Origin: Talinum fruticosum
Taxonomy: Eukaryota > Streptophyta > Magnoliopsida > Caryophyllales > Talinaceae
Assembly (NCBI GenBank): GCA_021018815.1
Contig: JAITYX010000008.1
Coordinates: 2,912,001-2,976,000 of the forward strand
Reading direction: 5' to 3'
Length of the DNA: 64,000 bases
The translations under genes were made by a program, and so were the position numbers. Below are positions 37,080 through 50,036 of the stretch, one piece after another. Each line of letters begins with the position of its first letter. Within the stretch, counting starts at the first letter, position 1. Under the pieces are notes generated by a model that worked only from the letters and a program-made list of their open reading frames with translations, ran no database searches and was not told the origin of the DNA.

Positions 37080-38608
37080 TCAAAATTCATCAACCCTGCG
37101 AGCACCATGAGGCGTATCGTAAGCAACTTTAGGCCGGGATTTCTTCACCCCTGCTGTGAACCATACTTTGTCAGATTTATACCCCTCCACAGCCACGCTT
37201 GTAACCTTGACCCATACAAGGACCTTGGTCTTCATCCCCTCGATGCCCATCAACTTTCCTCTCAGCAAAATCGCTTTCACTCGTGTTGCATATCTTAGAA
37301 CCGAAGAGTCCTTGAAGCTCACCTCACATGGGTGGGGCAAGTAGACAATTAGCTTTGCTTTTGTCTCATCAAACTCATAGCATGTAATGTTATCGGGAAA
37401 TAGGCCTCCTGGTAGGTTGTATTCCCTCAAAAGCTCGGGCAAACTTTTTGTGGGTTTTCCTGTAAAACGAGGCAATGCCATATTCATCAGATAAAGAAAC
37501 ATTCAATGATGACATATTGGATAGTTAGGATGTGTATATTACCCTTGAGCTTGTTGAATATCCACTTTGCCTTTTCCTCAACTACATTAGAAACAGCCTG
37601 CAAAAATACACACTTGAGTTAACAGCAGAGCAATTATAGGCATAGTCCTATATCCATGGCTATCATCTCAAGAACACAAAGTTCAATTATTCAGAGAACT
37701 ATGGCCTACTCATGACCGTCAGTTAAGCAGTAGTGCAGAACAAGAGAGTTTACCGGTTGAGCTAACTGACACTAACCTCCAATTCCCAATGGGTACGATG
37801 AGAAAGTGTGTACTTGTCGCCAAATTAAATGCATGAATCTACCATACTAGGAAACCAGACATTTAATGTGGGGTGGTCTAGAATGGAAAAGAGGGCATGA
37901 CTCAAGCTATAGACCCACAAAGAGACCCAACACAGAGTGACCCACTTGGTGAAATAAGCCAAGCCAATTCGAGCTGGACTGAACCAAGCGGGCGAACCCA
38001 TTTCCTCATCCGTAGTTCACTGCTCAGATTTTATCAGTTGAGGTAATTGACATTTTTTTGGGGGGCATAAGTTGGTGGCCTGTAGCTTTCATATGACAGG
38101 AATTTGTGTGCAAATGCTGAAACAATAACACATTTTACCAAAAGAAAGATCTTTATCCCTTCAAGTGAAAATCACAACTTAAGCTTCAAAAAGGAAGGGG
38201 GAATTGATGTGAATCATCACTTTAAAGTGCTGAATTTGACACGGCAAAGCTGCATTTGAGTTCATTTCTCTTCCTAATTGAACAGCTAAGGCAACAGTTG
38301 AAAGAATCCAGTATGAGACTCCCCAAATAATCACTAAATTAGAACCCGCAAATGCAAAATGCAGCCCATGAGATGAGATTTGGGGTTAAATCCGCAGATC
38401 TTAATGGTGAAGAACAAAAGTAAACCACAATCAAAATGCCAAGAATTGTTATCGCAATAAAATTAAAGAATGTAGGAAAATAAAGAGAGACAGAACGAAC
38501 AGAGATGTCTTGAGAGATGTCTTTGAGCTCCTCCTTGGCCTTCTTCGTAATCCACAGGCTTCCCGCGGCGGCCTTTATGCTGCCCACTTTGGTTAATGCT
38601 TTCTCCAT
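37080..38608 (-). CDS. DUF538 family protein, 180 aa
   Basis: Three exons: 38608-38501, 37597-37543 and 37459-37080, 543 nt, joined in phases 0 and 1 with no frame break. The N-terminal part is a short Lys-rich helix (MEKALTKVGSIKAAAGS) with no signal peptide, unlike many DUF538 members. The DUF538 domain spans about residues 60-160, with LLREYNLPGGLFPDNI, CYEFDE and AKLIVYLPHPCEV. The tail WFTAGVKKSRPKVAYD is typical of the cytosolic subgroup. The biochemical role of DUF538 proteins is not settled; some members are linked to trichome and stress phenotypes. The leader on the gene strand carries CT and CA repeats. The 3' end converges on RRG, about 800 bp apart. Confidence 0.9.
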
Positions 38609-40421
38609 CTTCTCCCTTCCTCAGCTCTCCTCACTCTCTCTCTCTTAATCTGGCACTCAAATGAAGTGAAGTGAGAGAAGTGGCAGTGGGCAGAGAGAGA
38701 AAGTGTGTGAAAGGGAAAAGAGAACTCAGAACTGAAGGAGGCTCAGTCTCAGCCTGCCTTTTATGTGTGTGTGTGTGTGTGTCTGAGAAGAGAGAGAGAG
38801 AGACAGAGAGAGAGGGATGAATGCGGACAAAGACAAACATCCAGCTGTGAGCCTGTGACACAGATTCCAGAACCGGCACATCTTTTTCTCATTTTCTCCC
38901 CTTCTTTTTCCTCTTCTCCATATCCCAGATGGTTGCAAATTCTAAACTTTTCTTAAGATTTGCTAATTTTTTTAATTTTCGGAAAATTAAACAGTGCAAT
39001 AAGTAATCTGCAATTTTGAAATGCCACAAAATCTTTCAAAATTACAAAAATGAAGAACAATAATTTGATGAATGTTATTATACTTCACATAGTTAGCGTA
39101 GTATACTTAACGAAATACAGATGAACCCGACAGTGTAACCTTACCTTATGGATTTTGTAGTGATAAGTTTTCGTAAAATAGTCTCGTTGAAAATGAAGTG
39201 TACAAATTTATCGTCTAAATTAATCATGTGATGTGATTTAGCATTGAAGGATTGCAATTAAATGAACAATGTGGCTTGGCTTACTTTTCTCTCACTTGTC
39301 TTCAACTTTGCATCACCTTTAATTTCATCTTTTAGATCAGAAAATGGAGGACCTCCACCAAAAGCCGAAAAAGAAATGAGCCAAATGGGCCATGGATGGG
39401 GGACTTCCTTGAAAAGGATGGAAGCATGTTCATCATCAACCTTTGTATTTTTGTTTACTACCCATAGTGTTCACTATTATAAAATCGATAAGTTTTGGCT
39501 CGGAAACAATTTCGATCAAATTTAAACACGACTTTAAGTTTTTAATTTATAGACGGATTTATCTTATTCTTATCAAATACATATAATGAGAACAAATTTT
39601 AAAAAATTAACAAGTGTAATTTTCTCTTACAGATGTACACGCACAAAAAGAAAAAACTCTAAAGATTAAAATTGATGTATATATTCGTATATCGTAGGAC
39701 AAATAACCCATTTGGATAAAAGTATATAGGGATTGAGACAAAAACTTCATTATAAACCAATGATGTCTGCATCATAGACCATTTCATTTCGACATGGTGG
39801 GCTCACCCTCTCATCAACATCAAAAGCTCTCTTTTTTTCTTTTTTTTTTTTGGGGGGTGGAGGGGCTTTGGGCTTTGAACACGCAAAAGAAAATGCATAT
39901 GTGAACTGGACCATGCTTTGGGCCACTTTTATGAAATGCATGGTTCCCTGTTGAATCATACCCACTAAGTTGAATCGGTTCAGTAATTTCTAGTCATAAT
40001 AGTCTGGAAAAATCAGCTACTGATAACAAACTACCCGCTATTTAAATTTAAAAACAACCACGAATGTCAAAATAACCTGATATAGCCTACAAGGTTGTGG
40101 TACTATACTCAAAATGGACATAAACGTAGCGTAACTTATGACCATCAGCTCCTGCATCTTAAGAGAGCACTTCCTTCACCAAATTATCATGAGAAATCCT
40201 CACCTTATCCTCCGAAAGCCCTTATAAAAAGAATGAACAAAAACGGTTGATTCCAGCCACGTCTTGCCAGGAACTTAACCGCACCATTTGGTGGTAATTT
40301 CACAAAGTCCATGACAAACTGGTGCTGACAAAAATAAGCATTGTAATTTCGTAAATGCTGATCTTTTATCAGTGTATAAAATTGTGTGTGTGTGTTGGGG
40401 GAGGGGGGTTCCAATATGTGT
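38609..40421. other. DUF538 leader with GT/GA repeats, then intergenic DNA
   Basis: The (GT)n run at about 38765-38781 and (GA)n run at about 38790-38816 lie within 210 bp upstream of the DUF538 start and are probably in its leader or core promoter. From 38940 to about 40200 the DNA is AT-rich and without a recognisable gene. A T-run followed by G6 occurs at about 39832-39857. The last ~200 bp is likely the 3' UTR of the first GT61 gene. Confidence 0.5.
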
Positions 40422-42358
40422 CTAGCCATTCTTGTTCATAAACCTCTTAGCCTTGAAATAGGCAGCAGTCAAGTAGTATCTCAATCTTTGAATATGAAGC
40501 CTCACATCTTGCCCTTTGAGATATATCCTGTCTAAGGCAGACCAGTTTCCCCTAATAATGGCTCCTGGGTTCCTCACAACCACATGCTCCAACCCATACT
40601 TGCCCACCAAGCTGCTTTCCTCTGCTCTGATCTTATACTCCAAATACTCAAGTCCCGCCCCCTTGGCCAAACTCTTGAAGTATGTGTCTGCCAGCCAGTC
40701 GTTGCCTAGGGGCACCACTTGGATCAGCACTGAGCCAGGCCGGAGGAAGAGGGAATGTGTTAGGCCCGCCCCATGCACCCCTATCATCGCATGGCTAGCA
40801 TTGATTAGACGATATGCATCGCACAGGTACGTGAACTTTGTGGGCTTGAATTGGACCACCTCAAATCCCAGCTTCTCCGCGGCCTTTATGATGTCCCTTT
40901 GGTTTAACATGACTCGCCCTGCCTTGCCCCTCCTGCTGACAAGCACGAGCCTTGGCTTGCCTGGCCTGACAGGAGCCGGTGGGTGGGAGGGCGGACACTT
41001 GCCATAGGCTGCCTCCAGGAAGGCACGGAAATCAAGGAAGGATGGCTTCTGGCCGGGCAATAAGGTAGGGTCCATGGTCATTGGCCCGTGGGATATTAGC
41101 CCTACAGCCACCGAGGGAAGCAATGGGTGGTGGTCGTTTGATTGTCGAGGTTAAGCAGCGGGTGGCTAGTGACTCGCTTCAATAAGACCTCATACTTGGA
41201 GTACCACCAATTCGTAAAATTAGTGACAAGAAGCGTTACATCTTGGTCAGGGAAGAGGGTATTGATTGTTATGTATAACGGTATAATGCCATCGTTAAAA
41301 TCATGGAAAAAATTGCCCGTGTAGCCACTGACACTGAACACCAAGGCAGGAGCCTCATGGTAGACATCGCAAGGCTTGTCGATCGAGGAGGTGCTGAGTG
41401 TGACTTCGCTTATCAGCGACATGGTCAAATTCTCCCACTTACGAGGGTAAGGACGAGTTTTTTCCACCCGAGGTTGCTCAGCTGAATTTTGAAGCCGCGA
41501 GGCCCTTGTGTAAAATGTCACTGATGATGGATCCAATATCGTAGGACGATTGAGGAAGCACCATTCATAAGTGTCGTGGGACCGATCGCATATGATCGGT
41601 CCGTTATGTATTGACTGAATCAATGCTTCTGGTATTCGCAGTTTATCTCCGCAGTCCCATGATTCCTTTCCTACACAACCCAAAAAAAAAAAAACAAAAA
41701 AAGTTAAGACTAGAAGAAGAAGATGAGTAAATGGTGGCGAAATTATGGATTTCCAGGATATGCAAATTTCTTAATCTTTGTTCTTTTCCTTTCTTTTCTA
41801 CTTTTTTGGTCAAGATTGGTGGGAGGTAAGAGTCAAAACTCAGTCAGTATTTGAAACAGCAAACAAAGCTTTAAGAATTTATAACCTAAAAATATAAAAC
41901 ATGTTCATTGAATTATATCATATATAAATACAAAGGGAAATTATAAATAATTATTCTAAATATACATACAAAAATTACATCAATTCAACACTGACAGGAT
42001 ATGACCATATAATCATGAAATATAATTCGATATAGATATATATCGACTACCATTACCGTGAACAATACTACTTGCTGCAAGGTAGATGAAAGTATGAAAC
42101 CCAACATGTTGCGAAATATGATTGATGTTACTTTTCCATAATTCCAAGCCCCGATTTTGATTAATCATGGTAACTTGACCATAAATACAGACAGTAAATT
42201 ATACGGTAGTGGTAAAATGAGTGATGGAATGATTTACCTTGGGAAGTTGGTGAAGTAATCCTAGTGATGAGCATGAAGGAGATGAGGACCCCAAGGAGTA
42301 ACATAAACATAAAGCATACTTTCTCTGGGCTGTGCCTTTGCTTCTTCATCATCGTCAA
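40422..42358 (-). CDS. GT61 family glycosyltransferase, copy 1, ~456 aa (one-base break)
   Basis: Exon 1 (42358-42238) encodes a basic start and one membrane anchor (about residues 14-33), giving a type II Golgi protein. Exon 2 (41670-40422) is the DUF563 catalytic region. It contains ICDRSHDTYEWC, GYTGNFFHDFNDGIIPL, LVLVSRRGKAGRVMLNQ and GVHGAGLTHSLFLRPGS. The phase-1 intron (CAA|G) is shared with the other three copies. GT61 enzymes act on xylan and related cell-wall or N-glycan substrates; the acceptor here is unknown. The frame breaks at about 41115 inside THCFPSVAVGLISHG: one base is missing beside the run at 41115-41117. With it the protein has the usual length. It is closest to copy 2, with which it shares WLA.TYF and YEYK-type motifs. 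Confidence 0.88.
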
Positions 42359-44263
42359 CCGATGATTATTCTGCTATGCAGGGGAGAGAGAGAGGGAGAG
42401 ATGGGGGAGAGAGAGAAGAAGAGGGGGATAGTGGGGGTGAGATTGGAGGGAGAAGACAGAAGAGAGGGGGGTGGTTCTCATTTGCAGAAATTTGTTTGTA
42501 TAGTTGGACAAGTAACATACGCTCAAATAAAGATGGGATGATCTGGGAGGATCATTTTCCCATTTCGTATCTACTATTATTGAATTTATACCCTATTTCG
42601 GCTTGTTGCAATTAGGAAATTATACATCATTAAAAAAAAACGGAAATCATATATGTATGTACCCAGCTTTTTTCTCCTCCTAAGATATGCTTCATTTGGA
42701 CTTTTGCTAGTGATTTCATATTTGTAGTTGAAGACTATTGGCTGTCCCGAGTCCCTATGTATTCAATCAAAGATTCATACTTCTTTGAAATGGAGCTGGT
42801 GAAAGTTTGGGTTCGGGTTGAAGTACGGTCGGATTTGTCAATCAACTTTTAGAATTCGGACGAAATATTTTGTTTGATATTCAATTTGTTTTAAGACGGA
42901 CAAATCGGATTGACCTTAATTCGAGTCAAAATTGGTTTAGACAACAGAAATAGACAAAATCTTGTGTCCGAATTTAAACTTTGGACGAATAATTGATGTC
43001 CGTACCTAATATTTCGGTGTTGGACAAATTCGGGTATTTGGGTCGGATGAAATTTTACAAGTGCTAGTTTGAAATTAACAAAATGTATATAAAGGATAAA
43101 AAGTTCTTGTACAAGTTTGTACAAAAGTAAAATTTTACCGTAAGTATACAGTCAATCGAGACTCGATTCACAAGGACGGATTTGAATTTAGACCATTAGA
43201 ACTAATTACTAACTCATTCAAACTATTTTGAAGGCAATAAAGATGCATACATGAATATATCGACTGATAACAACGATTGAATTTGTGGGCTGAATTCTAA
43301 CTAATAAGGAGATTGCCACAACTAACTAGAAAGCAACAACGGAAAGGCAAAAGGAAACAGATCACCCAAGGGATTGCTATGAGAACTCATCATTGATGGG
43401 ATTGGCGAACAAAATCTGATGGGGTGAGAGATTTGAAAGCAAAATCGAAAGAAATAATGCAAACCTCAACTTAAACTAATCCAGAAGTGTAAAATTTAAA
43501 GGTTACGTGACAGAAACTACCTAAACTAAACTAACCTACTCCCAATCCTAAAACTTAAGTTGTCGTTCAAAAGGATCTTTCGACCTATGTATTCTATAAA
43601 TGCAGAACAGAATCTCTAGGGTCCAAGGGCGGCTGGCCCCGCTGCGTCAAAAGTACGGCCACATGGGCCACCCTTGTACTCAGCTTAGCTACGGTGGACT
43701 ACATGGTTCATGTTGGCTGAGCTACATGGCTCGTGTCTGCCAACACGGGTAGACCGTGTGGTCCATGTAGCTCGTCTGGCGTGGCTTGCAGGGGCTATAA
43801 AGCTGATAGCAGCAAAATGAGCATGTAAAAATGTACATGTCCTCTGTTTCTCTTTTTGTAACTTATAGACACAGACATCTGCAATATCTTAAAAGAGACT
43901 AAATTCGAATCCAAACTTATGATTCAGTAAATAATAATCATGCCTCAACAATTTAGCAACGCCAATTATATAAATTCACAAAAATCATTATGTAGCTGTT
44001 CGCAAACTACCCAGTGCCCACCAAAAACCAAGGGGTTTCTTGAACTCAGATCTTACTGGCTTATCCTTCAAAAACTCCTATAGTGAGGTCGTTAGTCGTT
44101 ACAGACATTTACATATGATGCCTGTTGGATCGTAAGTTAAATCTCGAGTTTAGACTTCAGATTGACGCATTGATGCGGAGGATGAGCATATGAGAAATTA
44201 TATCAGGTACTCAAAATTTAGCTCATCCTGGCAAATATGCTACAAAATCTTCTCAAACAGGGG
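42359..44263. other. Intergenic DNA between GT61 copies 1 and 2, with unclassified repeat-like sequence
   Basis: 42384-42470 is GA-rich and probably the leader of copy 1. 42790-43070 has repeated CGGAC, GGGTTCGGGT and GGGTCGG-like words, resembling decayed subterminal repeats of a DNA transposon, but no ends were found. 43120-44000 has no coding potential, and its GC-rich part (43620-43800) repeats short words such as ACATGG and CCATGT. It looks like degraded repetitive DNA of unknown class. Confidence 0.35.
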
Positions 44264-47057
44264 TTAGCCAACACCATAAGTGTAACTGAACACCAGCGGC
44301 CTGATAAATTTCTTGATCTTAGGCCGGCGTCGAACATGCAAACCTTGACTCTCCATCAATTTCTTTGCCTTAGAATAAGCATGCTTCAAATATCCCTTGA
44401 ATCTTGCTATGTCTAGCTTCACATCCTGGCTTCTCAAGTAAATACTATGTAATGCCGACCAATTTCGACTTGCAATAGAGTTAGGATCTCTTACCAAGAC
44501 GTGATTTTTCCCGTATTTGTCGGACAAAGTACTCTCCTTAGGCTCAATTTTGTACTCCATGTATTCCAATTTCATCCCTTTAGCTAGGTTCTGAAAGTAG
44601 GTCCGGGCAAGCCAGTCACCCCTAGTGGTACTATTTGGATGAATGCTGCACCTGGACGGAGGAAGAGGGAGTGTGTGAGTGCGGCTCCATGGACGCCCAT
44701 CAAGGCGTGGCTACCATTGATCAAACGGTACACGTCGCATAGGTAAGTGTAGGCGGATGGCTCAAACACCACCACTTCGAACCCCTCCTCTTGAGCAGCC
44801 TTTATCACACTGTCTTGATTCAGTATCACTCTTCCAACCGGTCCAACTCGGCTGACCAGCACAAGCCTCGGCCTGCCCTTGATCTTGGGTGCTGGCCACA
44901 CAAGGCACTTCCTATACGCTTCTTCTAAGGAGGCTCGGAAATCAAGGAAGGACTTCTTATGGGGTATCAGAGCTGGGTTTATGGTCATAGGCCCATGAGA
45001 TATGAGGCCCACGGCAGCAGATGTGAAGCAATGTGTATCTGTCTGGTTGTCGAGATTGATGACTTGGTGCTTGGAAAATTGAGGAAGCATCGCCTCATAT
45101 TTTCCAAACCACCATTCACTATAGTCGGTTATAACAAGGGTAACATCTTGGTCGGGAAAGAGGGTGTTTAGGGTAATGAAAAGCGGGACAAACCCATCAT
45201 TGAAATCATGAAAGAAATTCCCCGTGAACCCACCGATGCTAAACACTAGAGCTGGGCTGTCATGGTTGATTGTACAAGGGAGAGGTAATGATTCTGTGGT
45301 CAGTGTGATCTCGCGAATATCCAACATTGTTTCATTGTCCAGTTTGCGAGGGTAAGGACGCAGTTTCTCAACCAGAGGTGGCTCCATAGAGGGGCTTGGT
45401 GATCTTACAAAGAATTTAGCTGTTTTAGGCTCTAAGATGGCTGGACTTTTGAGATGACACCAATCATACAGCTGATGGGATCGATCACAAATTATGGTTG
45501 GTTTAGTAGGTTTCGGATAGATGGACAAATGGCGGGTTTGTGAAGGTGAGATTCTCATTTCCGAGATACTAGACTTCGGTTGGTTATTTGTTGGCAACCA
45601 TGAGATTGCTGATGATGAACTCCTCATCAGCTTGGTTGGTCTCCATGTTTTGTGCTCTGTAGACAAAACAAAGAAATGAATATAATCAAAGTCAGGCCAA
45701 AGCTTGACAACTGGTAAACTTTTTCTACACAGGGAGGATCACTTTTACTCAAATTCTTCTGTGAAATAGTTGATGCAATTAATTGCCTAATACGATCAAC
45801 TAACAGTTAACCGAATTAGTCTATGACCCTTAGATTCTGAACAGGGCATTGGTCTATGACTCCTCAACTCGATCCCATCACAAATGGTGAATTTTGGGTC
45901 ATTAGTTTCACTTATATAGCTAAAAAGTTCGATTTTTTTATTAAACCGTCAAAAGCTATGGACTAACAGTAGTACAATAAGTAGTCGAGGTTTTTTTTTT
46001 TTTTTTTAATGGATGCACAAAGAATATTGTGAAAAGAGTTGTTGACTAGGTGAAGAAAATGACTCTTGACTTAGAAAGGCAGAGAGAAAGCATAATAGCT
46101 AACTGACCCTTCTGAAAATTAAAATTAACAGAAAAGTATAATAATTACCAGACAATTAAAAATAATGCCGACTTAATGATCTTCTTGGATCCATGCAACA
46201 GATTCTCGCCGGAGAACAAGTTTCAATAAATTTCTCTCTTTTTTTCGATTTCTTTAAACATGAAACAATTTAAGGAATTAAGTATAAAATGTTTCAGATA
46301 AACATGCTTAAAGGGTTTTCTTTTTAAAAACTTTATTGCTATTAACAAAAACTATATTATACTCGATCGTAATATTTTCCATCTAATTGCTCTTGTATCT
46401 ATTTATTTTATATCTAGAATGATTGTTTTCTTTGTAATAAATATAGGTGTCAACCTAATTAGGGAAAAAGTCTCTCAAAAGTTAGAGAAAATTACAAGAC
46501 AAATATTAAAAGTGTAAAATAAAGGCTGGTCTCATGCAATTTATTTTTAGGGACTAATGAGAACTCTTGTATAAAAGTTGCAAAACACATAATTATTCCT
46601 CTCCACCCCAAAAACAAATTAAAAGAAGAAACAATGGAAGATTTATATAGATTGATTGCCTTATGCCTAATTGGGATATTTTGATCTGAAATAAATAAGA
46701 ATTCCAGGGGTCGGAAGAGAAGTGCAGAAACAGAGGGTGAGCTCTGGAGAAGATAGCAGTCAGATGAATCAACCAAAGTAAGTAATATAATTTTTTATAA
46801 AAAAAGAATGAATTGTTTGAATTTGGGTTAGGAGGATTATATGAGATCATAATCTGGCTTTGCAAACCGAACAGAGGATTGAATTGGGGTTAATGGATGA
46901 TTGAAAAATTCATCTTAGACAAAGAAATTAAAGCACAGTGCGTACCTTGAGGGATAGAATTAGGACAAGTCTTGAAAAGGAGCAAGTAACAGAGTTGGAA
47001 AGCCAAGAAGAAGATGACGAGCCTCCATATTTTATCTCTCTTGCCCTTTTTCTTCAT
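44264..47057 (-). CDS. GT61 family glycosyltransferase, copy 2, ~501 aa (one-base break)
   Basis: Exon 1 (47057-46946) encodes MKKKGKRDK, one membrane anchor (about residues 11-28) and ends CAA|G. Exon 2 (45656-44264) starts AGCACAAAAC and follows a 1.29-kb intron, the longest in the cluster. Conserved GT61 motifs include IICDRSHQLYDWC, GGFTGNFFHDFNDGFVPLF and GVHGAALTHSLFLRPGA. The frame breaks after IQIVPLG: one base is missing in the C4 run at 44619-44622 (+ strand), after which it resumes as DWLARTYFQNLAKG. With that base the product is about 501 residues, longer than the others because of a basic C-terminal extension (RRRPKIKKFIRP). It pairs with copy 1. A type II Golgi membrane enzyme is expected; the substrate is unknown. 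Confidence 0.87.
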
Positions 47058-49218
47058 TGCTACCTGTACAGAGCGAGAGAGAATCTGGGCACTGGTATTA
47101 CAGGATGGAGATTGGAGAAGAAGCTTCAGTGATGGTCAAATTTGTTATTAGTTTAGAGAATGAAAAGAGTATGAATGAATTCAAGTTGAAGAAGAAGAGA
47201 AAACAAGTAGACACAGTAGGAAGCGTTTCTTTGCCGGCACGCGGTGAGGGCCAATGATAATGCAAACGAGACGAAGCGAGAGAGAGAGAGCGAGTGGGGT
47301 GTGGCTGGGATTGCAACTTTTGAGCCCTGTTGGTGGGAGGATTTTTTTAATTTTCTCCGGTCATTAATGGTGGGAGGATTTTAATTTCCTTTTCCGTTAT
47401 TCAACTTTCATTACTCCTAGTTTTTATTTCGACCTTTAATCCAGTAATTTATGTACTATCATAAATATTTAAATTGCGGAAGGGTAATACGACATTTAGG
47501 GTAACTTTATTTTAGTATTTAGAATTAGAATATGTTTAAAATAATTATTATAATTATTGTAGTTGAAATGATTTTAAATGATTAATTATTATATTTATTA
47601 TAAACTGAAATGAGTTAAAATAATTAACTGTTGTAAAAACATGTTCGATATTATATATAGAACGCACAGGAGAAACAAATATAAATATAAATAAATTTTA
47701 TTTTTCATGTAATTTTGAATAACCCTAATACAAAAAAAAAAAGTAAGATGAGTTTGAGATTTAATTTTTCTTGAAAGGGATTAATAAAATAAAAATAGAA
47801 AGAGGAAAGTGAGGTAGACTTGAAACAGAAGAGTTGACAAAGAAATGAAAATGGGGGGCATGTGACGGAGGAGCTCTAACATTTATTTATGCCTTTGCTT
47901 GCGCCTCCCTGCTTTTTGTATCGCTTTCCACTTGGCCTCTCTTTCTCTATCTGGAATCTCCATCATTCCCTCTTCATTTGTCCCCATGCCCTCTCTTTCT
48001 GACACTTGCCCCCTCCTCACATCAATACATCCCTACTACATTCTTCTTTATTTTTTTTAAATAATATAATTTAATAATTAAACGATAATACATACTGTAC
48101 TGATTTTTAATTATCAGTTTACATATTTATAAATATGATGTCAAATTCTTTATGAAGAAGAAATATCTAATTCAAATTTCAGGAATTTCAATCTTAATTA
48201 CTACTACGTATTTGCCTTCACAATTAAATTAATATAAGAAAAAAATAGTGGGTATTATTAGATTAATTTTGTTAAAAAAATGAGGGGGTTTAAATGAGTA
48301 TCCACCGACAAAGGACGGAAGGAAAATGGTTAATGAGATCGTACCCACCACACTTCCCCGTGCACCAATAAAATTATGAAACTGGCTATGGCCAGAATTA
48401 ATGCATCTTTACTCCTAATTACTTGTATCTTAATGAGGCTATATATACTCCTCACTCCTATTAATTACTAATACAATCAATTAGTGGGTAATTTGGTTGA
48501 TTTGGAACTTAATTCTCAATGTAATAAACCTTCAGGGAAATAGTGGCAGAGAAAAAACACAACAATTCTACCGTGCTCTCTCATTCATTCTGTTCAAGCT
48601 CTCCATCCTATTTTGTATGTTATTTCGATTTTTATGATAGAATTTTTCAGAAACTTTAGGTTTGATTTCATTCTAAACTATAAATAATTGTTACAATTAG
48701 TCCGTACATATCTCAAAATTGAAAATACACATGTCAATAATATACAACTACAAATTTAATTTATGGTCACATATATGACCAACTATTCCTAACTAAATGT
48801 ATTTTTAGATAATATTTTTAAACAACAAAATCACCCGCATAGAAATTCTAAAATTCTCGTTTGTTTCCAAGATAGCCGCAATCGCTCCACATCTAGTTGC
48901 ACACCATTACATTAGACATCTTTTTTGATTCTTCAAAGGTAATGTGATTACAACAAAATAGTAACCACGGTAACCATTGTAATTTTTATAATGAACCGTG
49001 CATGTGTTATAATCCAATCTTAATCATTAATTAATTTTGAATTAATTAAAATTTTATTTTTATAGATTTAAATAAAATTAATAACTAAATATAAAATTAT
49101 TTTCTCTGGGTGTTGTTTGGCTCAATGTATAGTAATCATTCATTCAACCAAAAATTACAATGTCTGAGAAGCTATGTCGTGACCGATGATTTCCATTGTT
49201 TCCGGCGAGAAGCTATGA

Positions 49219-49317
<99 letters not shown>

Positions 49318-50036
49318 GCGCGCTTGATAGAAAATCTACAACAAAAGCCAGGGCAGGACTTAAAACGGAAAAAAATGGAAGGAGATATGGATGCTTAGCA
49401 TTTCGCCGGAAAATTAATAGACCTGCGGTGGAAAAATATTAAAAGATTCAAACACAAATTGAGCCAAATCAATATCGTTCTATTTATTTCCGAAAAGAGC
49501 GGATGTTGCTGGAAAAAATGGAGGTCGGGAGGGGATGGTAATCGACGGTAATAGCATTAAAAAGGGGAAGGGGGAAAGAATGGCAACGTATTATTAATAA
49601 AAAGATATTTTTGTCACTGCCGGGAAATGAAGCCATGGTTCTGCAACAATGGTGCTGACTGGCGTAATGTTGATGGGTGTTGGTAACTTGACGAACTACA
49701 AAAGGGGAGTTGTGAGGGTTTTTTTAAGAGGAAGAAGTTTGATATCAAAACATCAATTAAAAAATTAATTTTCTCTTTTTATTAAAACATTATAAATTAA
49801 TAAAAATTAAATTTTAATCAAATTTTAAATTGTATAATTTAATAGATGAGATTGAATCATGACACATGTACGTATATAATTGCAGGAGTTATCATGGTAA
49901 TCAAATTACTAGCAACCACTATACCTGCACTCTTTTAAAAATCTCTTTTGATGAAAAATTAAAATAAAAAATTAAGAGTCTCGAGTGTCGAATATTGATG
50001 TAGGTTTCGCACACTATCCTTGTCTATCCATCAATA
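47058..50036. other. Intergenic DNA between GT61 copies 2 and 3
   Basis: 47270-47295 is a GA tract in the upstream region of copy 2. The rest is AT-rich, with no family-like reading frame. It holds a compound CT/CA microsatellite (49224-49314). A TATA-like GGCTATATATACTCCTC at about 48436-48452 (+) has no recognisable gene behind it. Confidence 0.5.
49224..49314. repeat. Compound (TC)n(AC)n microsatellite
   Basis: About 25 TC units run directly into about 20 AC units, ending in CTCGCGCGC. It is 90 bp of pure dinucleotide repeat in intergenic DNA, likely to be highly variable in length. The Ser-Leu/Thr-His repeat frames it creates are not genes. Confidence 0.97.

Noticed and set aside
40516..41007. 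163-codon open frame opposite GT61 copy 1
   Set aside because: It is the antisense shadow of a GC-richer conserved coding exon and shows no family resemblance. The similar frames at 50670-51153 are shadows of copy 3.
43120..44000. LTR retrotransposon fragment
   Set aside because: No matching second LTR, primer-binding site or polyprotein motif is visible, so it is left as unclassified repeat-like DNA.
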